A stretch of DNA of 64,000 nt from CBDCFL01 sp965216135 (GCA_965216135.1 CBDCFL010000019.1:146846-210845), one strand, 5' to 3'; shown: positions 40,053-51,263, counted from the first letter of the stretch. Made by a program: numbers and translations. Notes: generated from the letters alone by a model not told the origin.

Positions 40053-41846
40053 TCAGGTATTTGGTGTCGCCACCACGTATGTGCCAGGTGCGTCGGCCAG
40101 CATCGGCCTATCATTCGCACCGGGGATTCGGGCTTTGACCTTGGTCCCTGATTGCGCGGCCAGCCATTCCCCCCAGCGCGGCCACCACGACCCTTCATTG
40201 AAATCAGCGCTGTCTTTCCAGGCTTCATGGTCCAGGCTGGTCTCGGGGTTCGAGTAATGGCCGTATTTTTTCTTTGACGGCGGATTGATGATGCCCGCGA
40301 TGTGGCCGCTTTCCGACAGGATAAAGGTTTTGTCCTTCGATCCCATCTGCCGGACCCCCTGGTAACAATCCTTCCAGGCAGCGATATGGTCGGTTTCGCA
40401 GGCGATCGCGCAAAGCGGGACGCGCACGTCCTTTAGCCTTAGAGTTTCCCCGAAAAGCTCGACACCCCCGTCTGCCAGACGGTTTTCCTGACACAGCCAG
40501 CGCAGATATTCCACCGTCATGCGGGCGGGCAGATTGGCGCCATCGCCATTCCAGTAAAGCAGATCAAAGGCCGGCGGCGCCTCGCCCAGCATATAGCTTT
40601 TGATCGCGGGCGCGTAGATCAGGTCGTTTGACCGCAGATAGCTGAACGTCCGCGACATAATAAAGCTTTCCAGAATGCCCTTGGCGTTCACTTCCTCCTC
40701 GATCCCGTCGACGAAATCGTCATCCAGAAACACGCCGAACTCGCCCTGCTCGGCAAAATCCGTCAGCGCGGTGAAAAATGTCGCCGATCTGATCGACGTA
40801 TCCTTGCGCTTGGTCATCAGCGCCAAAGTCAGGGCAAGCGTCGTGCCCGCAATGCAATAGCCAACCACGTTGATCTTTTTCTCGGTCGTGATCTCTTTGA
40901 CCTGGCTGAAAGCGATCAGATAGGCCTCCTCGATATAGGTATCGATGCCGACGTCGGCATAAGACGCATCAGGATTGACCCAGGACACCACAAACAGGGT
41001 AAACCCTTGATCCAAAATCCATTTTATTAGAGAATTTTTTTCCTTCAGGTCCATGATGTAAAATTTGTTGATCCACGGCGGAAAGATCAGCAACGGCGTT
41101 TTGTGGACCTTTTCGGTGGTCGGCGCATATTGGATCAACTCGAACATGCGGTTGCGGAAAACCACCGATCCCGGCGTCGTGGCTAAGTTGTCGCCGACGC
41201 TGAACGCTTCTTTGTCGGCCAGCGTAACAACCAATTCCCCGTCATTGGCTTCCAGATCGCGCACCAGATTTTCAAGCCCGTCAACCAGCGACTCTCCATC
41301 GGTATCGACGGCGCGCTGCAACGCCTCGGGGTTGGTGCCGAAAAAATTCGTCGGGCTCAGCAGGTCCAAAACCTGGCCGGAAAAATATTCCAGCCGCTTT
41401 TTCTCTCTGGGTTCCATCCCCTCCAGGGACTGAACCGCCTTTCGCGCCGCCGCAGAGTTCATCAAATATTGCTGTTTGACGAGGTTAAAGTAGGGGTGAG
41501 AATCCCAAAGCGGGTTTGAAAATCGCCGGTCCTTGGGCGAATTTTCTGCCGGCGGCGCAACTACGCCCTTGGTCAGCTGTTCCTGAGCATCAATGAAATG
41601 CTTTAGCGATTGCCCCCAAAGCGACACCTGTTTTTCGAGCATTTTTGACGGATCGGCAAGCGCATCGGCAAAATAGGCCGACGCGGCATTCATGTAAAAC
41701 TCTTGCCCCGGTCCCTGCAGGGCCGTGTTTTGTGTGCGTTTGCTGCCGAAGGCGGCGACCAGGCGTTGCGACAATTCCTCAATCCGCTCCAGATTGGCGT
41801 TCAATTTGTCAAAATCGGGGCTCGCGCCGATATCGTCAGTTGTCAT
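40053..41846 (-). CDS. phaC: Class I polyhydroxyalkanoate synthase PhaC
   Basis: The 597-residue enzyme polymerises hydroxyacyl-CoA into PHB. The lipase-like box with catalytic Cys reads VVGYCIAGTTLA near residue 320 (Ala where many have Gly). The catalytic Asp lies in the CETDHIAAWKD region and His in LSESGHIAGIINPP. The N-terminal region and the PWINKFYIMDL motif are typical of class I. It diverges from phaZ by 98 bp and is followed by phaP-phaR on the same strand. Confidence 0.95.
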   Translation of the reverse strand: MTTDDIGASPDFDKLNANLERIEELSQRLVAAFGSKRTQNTALQGPGQEFYMNAASAYFADALADPSKMLEKQVSLWGQSLKHFIDAQEQLTKGVVAPPAENSPKDRRFSNPLWDSHPYFNLVKQQYLMNSAAARKAVQSLEGMEPREKKRLEYFSGQVLDLLSPTNFFGTNPEALQRAVDTDGESLVDGLENLVRDLEANDGELVVTLADKEAFSVGDNLATTPGSVVFRNRMFELIQYAPTTEKVHKTPLLIFPPWINKFYIMDLKEKNSLIKWILDQGFTLFVVSWVNPDASYADVGIDTYIEEAYLIAFSQVKEITTEKKINVVGYCIAGTTLALTLALMTKRKDTSIRSATFFTALTDFAEQGEFGVFLDDDFVDGIEEEVNAKGILESFIMSRTFSYLRSNDLIYAPAIKSYMLGEAPPAFDLLYWNGDGANLPARMTVEYLRWLCQENRLADGGVELFGETLRLKDVRVPLCAIACETDHIAAWKDCYQGVRQMGSKDKTFILSESGHIAGIINPPSKKKYGHYSNPETSLDHEAWKDSADFNEGSWWPRWGEWLAAQSGTKVKARIPGANDRPMLADAPGTYVVATPNT

Positions 41847-41944
41847 CGGAGATCTTCCGGTTATGTTTGCACTTGCGGCATAATCTATGTTGCGTCCGCA
41901 GAAAACGCAGCGTTTTATACCGGCACTCCGGCGGAAGGGTACAA

Positions 41945-43227
41945 ATGCGCTACATGGCCACTTACGATCTAATGGAGACGGCGCGCAATACCAATCAATG
42001 GTTGGGTGCTACCGCTCAGGCGATCGGATCATATCCAATTACCGGCATATTCCCAAACCCGTTCTTTCAGATGCTGTCAGCCTGGGGCGAAGTAACTGAA
42101 CGTACATTTGGCAGAATGGAAACCAAACCGGATTGGGGGATCGACTCAATTCTATGCGAAGGCGGTCGCGATCATCTGGTCCAGGTTGAAGTCGAGATCA
42201 GCAAACCTTTCGGCGATCTGGTGCATTTCAAAGTGCTTGATCGTGAACCTCGCGCACGTCAGGTTCTTCTGGTCGCACCGATGTCCGGGCATTATGCGAC
42301 GCTGCTCAGATCGACGGTCGCCAGCCTCTTGCCGGATTGCGAAGTGTATATCACCGACTGGCACAACGCCCGCGACATCGCGGTCAGCCAGGGCAAATTC
42401 GACATCGAAGACTATACACTCTACCTCGTTGAATTCATGCGCTATTTGGGCCGCGACCTTCATGTCATCGCGGTCTGCCAGCCTGCGCCACTGACGCTGG
42501 CCGCCACCGCCTATCTGGCTGGTCAGGAGCCGCACGCGCAACCTCGGACGCTTACTCTGATCGGTGGTCCGATTGACCCCGATGCCGCCGCGACCGATGT
42601 GACCGATTTTGGCCGCAGCGTTACGATGGGCCAGTTGGAAGAAACCATGATCCAGCGGGTTGGCTTCAAATACGCCGGCACCGGGCGGATGGTCTATCCG
42701 GGGCTTTTGCAGCTGGCCAGCTTCATTTCGATGAATTCCGAGCGCCATTTGAAGGCGTTTTCCGGCCAAATCGTGCGTGTCGCCAAAGGCGAAGCCGGCG
42801 ATCACGACAAGCACAACCGGTTTTACGATGAATATCTCGCGGTGATGGATATGACTGCGGAATTTTATCTCTCGACGGTCGGGCGCGTGTTCAAAGACCG
42901 CGAAATTGCCCGCAACGAATTTGTCGTGGACGGCCAAAAGGTCGATATTGGCGCGATTTCAAGCGTCGCGGTCAAAGTGGTCGAGGGCGAAAATGACGAC
43001 ATCAGCGCGCCGGGCCAATGCCTGGCTGCACTTGGCCTTTTGACCGGGCTCGCGGATGACAAAAAAGCCTATCACCTTGAGCCGAATGCAGGCCATTACG
43101 GCATATTCGCGGGCAAAAGCTGGCGTCAGAATATTCGCCTGCTGGTGTTGGATTTCATAGATAGTTACAGCAAAACCGATCTGAAATCGTCAAAAATCCA
43201 TCCGCTGGGCCGCGCAAACGCGCCTAG
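41945..43227 (+). CDS. phaZ: Intracellular PHA depolymerase PhaZ (3' end disturbed)
   Basis: The product is about 427 residues, starting MRYMATYDLMETARNTNQWLG. Features are the alpha/beta hydrolase region PMSGHYATLLRSTVASLLPDCEVYITDWHNARD, the AVCQPAPLTLAA catalytic Cys box, and the His region in EPNAGHYGIFAGKSWRQ. It mobilises stored PHB. At the end, one missing G near 43200 shifts the frame; with it the protein would end KIRSAGPRKRA at TAG 43225-43227, inside CCTAGG shared with the convergent hydrolase. As given, the frame runs on to 43339. Confidence 0.88.
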
Positions 43228-44303
43228 GTCAGGAAGCTCTGGATCAACTCGGTCATTTTCGCAGGCGCCTCCATCGGCACAAAAACCGGGCATGATTTTC
43301 AGTCGCGCATCCGGCAAGATGCTGGCGATGAATTCCTGACGTTTGGCCGATCCCGGTCGCCGCCTCACCAGGTGCGCATTGGAAGCTCAATGAGATAGTT
43401 ACAGCAAAACCGATCTGAAGATCGTCAAAAATCCGATCCGCTGGGCCGCGCAAACGCGCCTAGGTCAGGAAGCTCTTGGATCAACGCGGCCCCTCCGGCG
43501 GTGCAACGTCCATCGGCACAAGATGCGCGCAACCGGGCATGATTTTCAGTCGCGCATCCGGCAAGATGCTGGCGATGAATTCCTGATCTGTTCGGCGCCA
43601 TCTGTCCGGCTCACGGCAAGGGGGCGGCGCTCATGCTGCCTTTTGCATCTCGCCGGAAAGGCCCATGCGGTTGTGCTGATGGATGGCACACCAGAACCTC
43701 ACCATCATCCTGCTGCCATCGCGCGCTCCGGAACTGAACCCGGTGGAAAATATTGGATCCCGGTCGCCGCCGATCACCAGTGTGCGCATTCCAAGAGCAT
43801 GTAAGTGCCGCTGCTGGTCGGGGCGGCGCTGCAAGGCGCGCAATTGTGCCACGAAAGTCTCAAGACCCAAATCGAACGCCATTTGCGCCATGGCGGACCG
43901 GATGGCGTCTTTTTCCGCCCCGTCGGGCACCGCATCCAGCCCGACCGCCGCCCACCGGGCTTCGGCCAGCGCCCCGGCCTGGGCCTTGACCAACAGCGTT
44001 TCCTGTTCAGCCGCGACGGCGGGTAACTCGGCCTGGGCGCAGGCATTGATCAGCACCAAAGCAGTGACGCGCTCAGGGGCAATTCGCGCAGTCTCGATCG
44101 CCACGGCCGCGCCAAGCCCATGACCTATCAGAGAAAATCGCGCCGGGACGGCCGCAGATGTTGCCGCCGCGATGCCTGCGATGTGATCGCCGCCAACTGG
44201 CAGGGCAATCTGCACGGCGCGATCATGGCATAGGTTTTGGATAAGCGGCGCAAACGCGCCCGTCGGCCATAAGGCCGGGAATAATCACCACCGGATCAGG
44301 CAT
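43224..44303 (-). pseudogene. Alpha/beta hydrolase, frameshifted and broken
   Basis: The ATG at 44303 gives [15 protein letters not shown], then one indel near 44258. The next phase reads FAPLIQNLCHDRAVQIALP and continues with FSLIGHGLGAAVAIE (in place of a GxSxG box, here GHGLG) to MRTLVIGGDRDP at about 43768. The mosaic region follows. The original C-terminus may be EAPAKMTELIQSFLT, ending at 43224. The start overlaps the end of the upstream hydrolase gene. The nucleophile position reads His rather than Ser, so activity is doubtful even before the damage. Confidence 0.7.
43228..43800. other. Scrambled mosaic of duplicated local sequence and IS630 pieces
   Basis: Segments of the phaZ 3' end and of the neighbouring hydrolase recur twice with small indels (compare 43161-43326 with 43391-43583). 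They are followed by short, non-contiguous pieces of IS630 type A (43583-43642, 43658-43685, 43694-43753) with the intervening IS sequence removed. No repeat or frame is intact. It is probably a repeat-edge assembly artefact over a real IS630 insertion, but nested deletions remain possible. Confidence 0.75.
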
Positions 44304-45054
44304 TTGAGCGGCTTTCGATGATGTCGTCGATTGCGGCCACAATCATCGCCAGCCAACGTGGTTCGGAAAATCGGTGATCGGCACCCTTGACCAACGTCAA
44401 CCGGATGTCCGGCCCCTCAAGACAGTTCAGAAACCGCAGGGCGACCGATTGATCGACATCTGCATCCTCGCACCCCTGCAACAGGCGCACCGGAAACGGC
44501 GCGGCGATCGGTGCGCGCAGCACCAAATTGTTGCGCCCTTCCTCGATCAGCCGCCCGGTGATGACATAGGGCTCATCATATTCTGACGGCAGCGAAATTT
44601 GCCCGAACTTATGCAGTTCGGCGCGCGTTTCGGCGTCAAATCCGGCCCACATGCTGTCTTCGGTAAAATCAGGAGCCGCAGCAATTCCAACAAAACCGGC
44701 AAGTTTTTGGGGTGAATTGCGCATCAAAATTGCACTTATCCAACCACCCATGCTGGATCCAACCAAAATCTGCGGCCCGTCTGCCAGTTCGCACAGAACG
44801 GCCATAGCGTCCTCGGCCCAATCACCTATTGAGCCGTCTTCAAACCGGCCAGAGCTGATTCCATGGCCCGAATAATCAAATCGAATGAACGCCCGTTCAT
44901 TTCTTTGCGCCCAATTCTGCAGATAGTGCGCCTTGATGCCGTCCATGTCGGATTTGAACCCGCCCAAAAACAACACGCCCGGTCCGCGGCCCTCAGTCTT
45001 GTGATAGGCGATCTTTCTGCCCGCGGCAGTCGCCAGAAAGGAAGGCCCGCCCAT
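44296..45054 (-). CDS. Alpha/beta hydrolase (ABHD10-like)
   Basis: The 252-residue protein starts [22 protein letters not shown]. The oxyanion region is [15 protein letters not shown], the nucleophile box is [10 protein letters not shown] with Ser near residue 100, the acid lies in [10 protein letters not shown] and the His in [11 protein letters not shown]. The GGFxSDM and GSSMGGW pattern matches ABHD10-type esterases/thioesterases. Longer in-frame starts up to 45237 overlap the thrS leader and are not used. It forms a two-gene set with the broken hydrolase downstream. Confidence 0.87.
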   Translation of the reverse strand: MGGPSFLATAAGRKIAYHKTEGRGPGVLFLGGFKSDMDGIKAHYLQNWAQRNERAFIRFDYSGHGISSGRFEDGSIGDWAEDAMAVLCELADGPQILVGSSMGGWISAILMRNSPQKLAGFVGIAAAPDFTEDSMWAGFDAETRAELHKFGQISLPSEYDEPYVITGRLIEEGRNNLVLRAPIAAPFPVRLLQGCEDADVDQSVALRFLNCLEGPDIRLTLVKGADHRFSEPRWLAMIVAAIDDIIESRSNA

Positions 45055-45215
45055 GTTGCCCCTGTCACCTTGCGTCCCGCGCCATTGATGCGGGCTTTGC
45101 TGCGGCTGCACAACCGCTGATGTTGACTTTGCTGCGCAAACCCGCGACATCTGCCGGCACACTACCCGCAACCGGGCGCATTTGTCGGCGCCGAAACGAC
45201 GAGGAGCATGGGTCC

Positions 45216-47177
45216 ATGGACCAAATTTCCCTGACATTTCCAGATGGTAACGCCCGTAAATTCGACGCCGGAATTACCGCGGGCGAAATCGCCGCGACGA
45301 TCTCTAACTCGTTGGCAAAAAAAGCCATTTCCGCCACGATCAACGGCGACCATTACGATCTGCAATGGCCGATCGACTGTGACGCGACTATCGCCATCCA
45401 CACAATGGCCGATGATGCACAAGCGCTGGAGCTGATCCGCCACGCCGCCGCCCATATCATGGCCCGCGCGGTGCAGGAAATTTGGCCGGACGTAAAAGTC
45501 ACCATCGGGCCGGTTATCGAACACGGCTTTTACTACGATTTCGATCGCACTGAACCGTTTACGCCCGGAGATTTGGCCACGATTGAAAAGAAGATGAAAG
45601 AGATCATCAATCTTCGCGATCCGGTGACCACCCAGGTCTGGGACCGCAACCGCGCAACCGCGCATTACCAAGACCCAGCCGAGCCCTACAAAGTCGAACT
45701 GATCGAGGCCATACCCGGTGACGAGCCGATCCGCATGTATTGGCACGGGGGGTGGCAGGACTTGTGCCGCGGCCCGCATTTTCAGCACACAGGTCAGGTT
45801 CCCGAAGACGCCTTTAGGTTGCAAAGCATTGCCGGTGCTTACTGGCGCGGCGATAGCACGAAGGCGATGTTGCAGCGCATCTACGGGGTCGCCTTCAAGA
45901 ACCGTGACGACCTGAAAAAGCATTTGACGATGCTGGAAGAAGCAGCCAAGCGCGACCACCGTAAACTGGGGCGCGAGATGGACCTGTTCCATATGCAGGA
46001 AGAGGCACCGGGGCAAGTGTTTTGGCATCCCGATGGTTGGCGTATCTTTACGGGATTGCAGAATTATATGCGCCGGATGCAAGATGCCGGCGGTTATGTC
46101 GAGGTCAACACACCGCAGGTTGTTAACCGCAAGTTGTGGGAGGCCAGCGGCCATTGGGAAAAATACCAAGAGAACATGTTCATCGTTGAGGTTGACGAAG
46201 AGCATGCCCGTGAAAAGGCGGTCAATGCGCTGAAGCCGATGAACTGTCCCTGTCACGTACAGATTTTCAATCAGGGATTGAAATCATACCGCGACCTGCC
46301 TTTGCGGATGGCTGAATTCGGTGCCTGCAACCGCTATGAGCCCTCCGGTGCGCTGCATGGGATAATGCGGGTGCGCGGCTTTGTCATGGATGACGCCCAT
46401 ATTTTTTGCACCGAAGAGCAGATCGAAAGCGAAACGTCACGTTTCATTGATTTTCTCAGCCAGATTTACCGGGATTTGGGGTTCGGGAATTTCAAAGTGC
46501 TGTTCTCTGACCGGCCGGACATCCGCGCCGGATCGGACGAAACGTGGGACAAATCCGAGGCCGCGCTTCTAGCCGCAACCCGCGCCGCAGGCATCGAACC
46601 GGGGCTGAACCCCGGCGAAGGTGCGTTTTACGGGCCCAAACTGGAATTCGTGCTGACCGACGCCATCGGCCGCGACTGGCAATGCGGCACGCATCAGGTC
46701 GATTTCGTGCTGCCCGAGCGGCTGGACGCCAACTACGTGGGATCTGACGGTGCCAAACATCGCCCGGTCATGCTGCACCGCGCCACGCTGGGCAGTTTTG
46801 AACGCTTCATCGGCATTCTGATCGAGGAACACGCGGGCAAACTGCCAATGTGGCTGGCCCCGCGCCAGGTTGTTGTCGCCTCCATCGTGTCGGATGCCGA
46901 TGAATTCGTTGTTGAGGCAGTCAGCAAACTCAAAGCCGCCGGTATCCGCGCCGAAGCCGACATCCGCAACGAAAAGATCAATTACAAGGTTCGAGAGCAC
47001 AGCATGAAAAAGGTGCCCGTCATCCTCGCGGTGGGCCAACGCGAGGTTCGGGACGGCACGGTAACCATCCGCAGGCTGGGTGAAAAGCAGACCAAGATCG
47101 CAAGCCTGGAGCATGTCGTTGCCGAATTGAGCGATGAAGTCATGCCGCCCGACATCAAACGCAGCGCATTACGCTGA
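45216..47177 (+). CDS. thrS: Threonyl-tRNA synthetase
   Basis: The 653-residue enzyme starts [19 protein letters not shown]. It has the TGS domain, then the editing domain with [18 protein letters not shown] and [14 protein letters not shown]. The catalytic core has zinc ligands in [12 protein letters not shown] and DDAHIFC, and [21 protein letters not shown]. The C-terminal anticodon domain is normal. A GAGGAG site lies upstream of the ATG. No leader control element was recognised in the 160-bp gap. Confidence 0.97.
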   Translation: MDQISLTFPDGNARKFDAGITAGEIAATISNSLAKKAISATINGDHYDLQWPIDCDATIAIHTMADDAQALELIRHAAAHIMARAVQEIWPDVKVTIGPVIEHGFYYDFDRTEPFTPGDLATIEKKMKEIINLRDPVTTQVWDRNRATAHYQDPAEPYKVELIEAIPGDEPIRMYWHGGWQDLCRGPHFQHTGQVPEDAFRLQSIAGAYWRGDSTKAMLQRIYGVAFKNRDDLKKHLTMLEEAAKRDHRKLGREMDLFHMQEEAPGQVFWHPDGWRIFTGLQNYMRRMQDAGGYVEVNTPQVVNRKLWEASGHWEKYQENMFIVEVDEEHAREKAVNALKPMNCPCHVQIFNQGLKSYRDLPLRMAEFGACNRYEPSGALHGIMRVRGFVMDDAHIFCTEEQIESETSRFIDFLSQIYRDLGFGNFKVLFSDRPDIRAGSDETWDKSEAALLAATRAAGIEPGLNPGEGAFYGPKLEFVLTDAIGRDWQCGTHQVDFVLPERLDANYVGSDGAKHRPVMLHRATLGSFERFIGILIEEHAGKLPMWLAPRQVVVASIVSDADEFVVEAVSKLKAAGIRAEADIRNEKINYKVREHSMKKVPVILAVGQREVRDGTVTIRRLGEKQTKIASLEHVVAELSDEVMPPDIKRSALR

Positions 47178-47347
47178 TCTTGATCGCCCGTTAGCAAATC
47201 GAATTTACCCCGGTGTGACGAGGAAATCGGTGCCTGCGCAGCCTGCGCCAGTAAATGCGAGCCAGTGGCAATTCTTACGCTGTATCAGGTCCGGCTCTCC
47301 ACATCTGTACCGGTCGAAAATGACGCGGCTGTCCACCGAAGTTCTTA

Positions 47348-48508
47348 TACCAACGGCCCCCAGATTTGACTCAAGGGGATTCCCACGAGCGGCGTGATCT
47401 GATTCAGTGGCATCAAGGCAAGGGAGGCTTTGATGGCAGTAAGGATTACGCGCAAAGACAAGTCCGCAGGCGAGCTTCGCCAGGAAGCGGCGCGGTGCCG
47501 GGATGGGAAAGCGGCGCGACGGATGTTGGCGATTGCCCTGGTTCTGGATGGGGTTGACCGCAAGACGGCGGCAGAAAACTGCGGCATGGATCGGCAGACG
47601 CTGCGGGATTGGGCCCACCGTTACAATGCGGAGGGCGTGTCGGGCCTGTTCAACCGTCGCCCGCCGGATCCACCCTGTCTGCTGAGCGCGGCACAGAAGG
47701 AGGAGTTGGCGGAAATGGTTCGGGCGGGTCCCGACCCCGAAACCGATGGGGTTGTGCGCTGGCGGCGCATTGATCTGAAACGCAAGATCGAAGAGCGCTT
47801 CGGCGTCACCATGCATGAGCGAACTGTTGGCAAACAATTGGCAAGCCTGGGCTTTCGGCGTCTGTCGGTGCGCCCGCAGCATCCGAAATCCGACCCGGAT
47901 GCACAGGAGGCTTTTAAAAAAACTTCGCCGCTGAGGTAGAAGCAGCCTTGCCGGAAACAGCCCGCAGCAAGCCCCTGGAGATATGGTTTCAGGATGAAGC
48001 GCGGGTTGGCCAGCAGGGCACGCTCACCCGTATCCGGGCCGAGCGTGGAACACGCCCCCGTGCCCCGCGCGACACCCGCTATATCTGGAGCTACATTTTC
48101 GGCACCGTCTGCCCGGAACGGGCTGAAGCGGCCGCTCTGATCATGCCACATGCCGACACACAGGCCATGAGCGCGCATCTCGCCGAGATCGCTAAAACCG
48201 TCGCATCGGGCGCACATGCCCTTCTCATTCTGGATGGCGCTGGCTGGCACGGTTCGGCAGAGCTGGAGGTACCCGACAACATCACCCTGCTCAAACTCCC
48301 GCCCTATTCCCCTGAACTCAACCCGATGGAAAATGTGTGGGCTTATCTGCGTGCCAACAAGCTCGCCATATCCGTCTTCGACAATTATGAGCAGATCGTC
48401 GACAGGTGTTGCGAAGCATGGAACTTCTTTGCAAACGACAAAACCGCAATCACGTCAATCACTACCAGACAATGGGCCAAAACGGTCAACGGCTAGGGCC
48501 GTTGGTAT
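47348..48508 (+). mobile_element. IS630-family insertion sequence type B, copy 2
   Basis: The 1161-bp element is nearly identical to 29452-30612, with TA duplicates at 47346-47347 and 48509-48510. It sits between thrS and the bufferin-type precursor gene, 17-19 bp before that gene's ATG, so it probably separates the cluster from its promoter. Confidence 0.93.
47430..48496 (+). CDS. IS630 transposase type B, two-frame, copy 2
   Basis: ORF A (47430-47939) starts MMAVRITRKDKS and ends EAFKKTSPLR just after a run of seven A at 47916-47922. ORF B phase (47948-48496) holds the DDE motifs IWFQDEAR, LLILDGAGWH and PELNPMENVWAYLR. A slip on the A tract would fuse both. It differs from copy 1 by a few residues, for example RIRAERG versus RIWAERG and FGTVCPE versus FGAVCPE. 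Confidence 0.87.
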
Positions 48509-48527
48509 TAGTTGCCAAGGATACAAC

Positions 48528-48836
48528 ATGCCAACCAAATTCAAAACTCTTACTGTCGCAGGTGCGGTTGCCGCTGCACATGCCACGACCCTGTTGCCCT
48601 GCACAGACCCTGTCCGCACAGGCGCAAAAAATGCTTTGGCGTGGCGATGGCAGGTGAAAATGACTGCGCGGCTGGTCCCGGCACGACATGCGCGGGCACA
48701 TCGAGCCTCAATTTTCAAGGCAACGCCTGGACGCTGGCCCGCCGGTACTTGCACAACCCTTGATTTGCCGATCATGGCCGACGGGAGCGCCCGCATGGGC
48801 TCGCCAGAACCGCTGGAACGCGACCTGCCGGCGTGA
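48528..48836 (+). pseudogene. bufA: Bufferin-type DUF2282 precursor, multiple frameshifts
   Basis: The ATG at 48528 opens [17 protein letters not shown], a signal-peptide start typical of DUF2282 (BufA1) precursors. Then phases change. The Cys-bearing core appears in another frame as [22 protein letters not shown], and the C-terminal part in the first frame reads [20 protein letters not shown], ending at 48836. At least three indels are needed for one product, including one in an A6 run. In bufferins the core Cys residues are modified by the DUF692/DUF2063 pair to give copper-binding peptides. The gene is inactive as written. Confidence 0.75.
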
Positions 48837-48982
48837 GTCTCGACGCGGCCTCATCTATGATGACAACACTCGCGGCCAGGCCAACCAGCCTGGCCCAAGC
48901 TGGGTCTAAATTTTCTGAGATGGCCTGCCGTGGGTGACCAATTCTAGTCTGATCCGCCCAGAACGGGAGCTGAAGAAATCCG

Positions 48983-49843
48983 ATGCTCGACTCCGCCAGA
49001 CCTACTTTGGATCGGCTGCCAAACTCCGTCGGGGTCGGCTATGACCCCCAGCATTATACAGATATTATGGAGAATCCCGCGCCTGTTGAGTGGCTTGAGA
49101 TACATGCTGAAAACTATATGGGTGACGGTGGCCGCCCGATCGCGCAATTGCGCCATTTGGCAGAGCGATTTGCAATCTCTGCGCACGTGGTCGGCCTGTC
49201 AATCGGCGGCGAGCCACCCCCAGACCCCGCGCACCTCGGGCGGCTGACACATCTGTTGGATTGGCTGCAACTGGCAAGATTTTCGGAACATCTTGGCTGG
49301 TCGACGCATGACGGCTGTTTTCTGAACGACCTGCTTCGGCTGCCCTACACGGCGACAACGATGTTGCGGGTCGCAGATCATATCGACCAGGTGCAGCATG
49401 CGCTTGGGCGGCAGATACTTTTGGAAAACCCCTCAACCTATCTGGAATTTGCCGAGACCGAGATGGGCGAAACCGATTTTTTGCGTCAGATTTTAGCGCG
49501 AACCGGCTGCGGGCTGCTGCTTGATATCAACAACGTATTCGTCTCCTCGACAAATCAAAATGCCGATCCTGCGGGTTATATCAACGACATCCCCTTAGAG
49601 GCGGTCGGCGAAATTCGTCTCGGCGGACACAGCGAGGATGTTGTCGATGGCAAGGAGCGGTTGCTGATCGACAACCACGCCTGCAGGGTGGCCGATCCGG
49701 TCTGGGGTCTGTTTGAAAAAACCGTCGCGCAGATTGGGCGTGTGCCGGTCTTGATCGAATGGGACACCGGCGTGCCTGACTGGCAGGTGTTGGCGGCAGA
49801 GGCTGCGCGCGCGCAACAGATCATGGCCGCGGTCACTGCATGA
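48983..49843 (+). CDS. bufB: DUF692 (UPF0276) peptide-modifying oxidase BufB
   Basis: The 286-residue TIM-barrel multinuclear iron enzyme acts on Cys residues of a bufferin precursor. Visible metal-ligand motifs are FSEHLGWSTHDG, QILLENPSTYLEF, GLLLDINNVFVSS, GGHSED and LIEWDTGVPDW. Length and N-terminus (LPNSVGVGYDPQHY) are normal. It overlaps bufC by ATGA. It appears intact although its substrate gene upstream and its partner downstream are both damaged. Confidence 0.9.
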   Translation: MLDSARPTLDRLPNSVGVGYDPQHYTDIMENPAPVEWLEIHAENYMGDGGRPIAQLRHLAERFAISAHVVGLSIGGEPPPDPAHLGRLTHLLDWLQLARFSEHLGWSTHDGCFLNDLLRLPYTATTMLRVADHIDQVQHALGRQILLENPSTYLEFAETEMGETDFLRQILARTGCGLLLDINNVFVSSTNQNADPAGYINDIPLEAVGEIRLGGHSEDVVDGKERLLIDNHACRVADPVWGLFEKTVAQIGRVPVLIEWDTGVPDWQVLAAEAARAQQIMAAVTA

Positions 49844-50205
49844 GCGTCAGCCAGACGGAATTCGCCGCCGCGACGCTCGACCCGAAGCAGGCAGTGCCCG
49901 AAGAGCTGGTCGATGCACGAGGTCGCCGCGCCGTTGGCCGATTTGCCGTTTATCGCAACAACGTCACCATGGCGCTGACCGGGGCGCTGGAAATCGCCTT
50001 TCCGGTGATACGCAATCTGGTAGGCGATGCGTTTTTTCGGGCCGTGGCAGATGTTTACCTGCGCAGCTATCCCGCACGCTCGCCGCTGATGATGTTTTAT
50101 GGCGACCAGATGCCGGTATTTCTTGCCGGATTTGAGCCTACAGCCGGCCTTTCCTATCTGCCGGACGTGGCACGTTTGGAAATAGCACGGCGTGACGCTG
50201 GCGCG
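49840..50205 (+). pseudogene. bufC: DUF2063 partner BufC, truncated by deletion
   Basis: It starts MSVSQTEFAAATLDPKQAVPEEL and keeps the N-terminal DUF2063 domain, including RRAVGRFAVYRNNVTMALTGAL and LPDVARLEIARRDAG. Then it runs without any IS into the start of a DoxX gene. About half of the usual protein is missing. BufC recruits the precursor to BufB, so modification is probably lost. The ORF extends to 50349 only in a meaningless phase. Confidence 0.82.
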
Positions 50206-50425
50206 ACTGGTCTTCGTCAGTGTTCTGGCAGTCTATTTCTGGAACTCCGGTTTGACGAAACTGGGCGATGGGCTCCTTGGGGTGCTTCACCCGTCGTTTG
50301 GTGCCTACGCGCAGATATTTCCCCGCTCCATGGAAGCGGCTGGGAGTGATGTCAGCCAGCTTGGCCCGCTGCACTGGCTGGTCGTCGTTTCTGGCACGGC
50401 GGCGGAATTTGTTCTGCCGCTACTA

Positions 50426-51263
50426 GGGGGTGTTGACGTTCATCGTGTTTGAATGACGATTGCAGCAAGCGAGATGAATGCTTTGAAGCTGTCATCTGTT
50501 TTGCAGGAACGCATTGCGATCCCTCTGTATTCCTTCAGCTTTCCGAAGAAGTTTTCGACCAGGTGACGCCATTTGTAGGTGTGGCGGTCGAACTCCGCCG
50601 GGAAGCGGCGGTTTGATTTTGGAGGGATTACCGGCTCGATCCCGGCACTGGTCAGCGCTTCGCGCAGCCAGTTCGCGTCGAAGGCACGGTCGGCGAGAAA
50701 CTGGTCGCAGGTGAGGCCCTCGATCAGTGCGGCGGTACCCCGCAGGTCATGCGCCTGACCGGGCAGAAGGCGGAAGTCGATCAGATTGCCGAGCGCGGCC
50801 GTCAGAGCCATGATCTTTGTCGTTATCCCGCCGCGAGAGCGTCCGATGGCTTGGCTTTGAGTCCCCCTTTTGCGCCCTGACCGTGTCGGTGGACTTTGAC
50901 GATACTACCGTCGATCATCGTGTATTCGAAGTCTGCATCTTCGGCTAATACCCTGAACATACGATAGAAAGCGTCGGCCCTCACCCACCTTCGGAAGCGC
51001 TTGAACACGCTGTTCCAGCGCCCGAACTCTTCCGGCAGGTCGCGCCAGGGGCATCCGGTCCGCGAGATCCAGAGAACTGCCTCGACAAACCGGCGCGGGT
51101 CAGGGCCGGTGCGACCGGGGTCGCATTCCCGGCCAAGGCAGTGCGGTGCGATGACAGCCCATTGGGCGTCGGTCAGAACTGTGCGGATCAAGGCTGCTCT
51201 CCTCTGTTTGCAACCTTGAATCAGTCATCAGCCGATTTGGGAATCCCTAAACGTCAACAAGCC
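50426..51263 (-). mobile_element. IS5-family (IS427-like) insertion sequence
   Basis: The element is 838 bp with ends GGGGGTGTTGACGTT and, reversed, GGCTTGTTGACGTTT, and a 3-bp CTA duplication (50423-50425 and 51264-51266). Boundaries are confirmed by restoration of the DoxX frame. Confidence 0.88.
50440..51191 (-). CDS. IS5/IS427-type transposase, two overlapping phases
   Basis: ORF A (51191-50823) starts MIRTVLTDAQWAVIAPHCLG and includes WISRTGCPWRDLPEEFGRW and YTMIDGSIVKVHRHGQG (first Asp). ORF B (50811-50440) includes LADRAFDANWLREAL (second Asp) and HLVENFFGKLKEYRGIAMR (Glu). Two-ORF organisation with a frameshift is normal for the IS427 group, so this copy may be active. Confidence 0.88.

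Noticed and set aside
38806..41846. phaC-phaP-phaR as one polycistronic operon
   Set aside because: A terminator after phaP and separate operators before phaP and phaR argue for individual transcripts.
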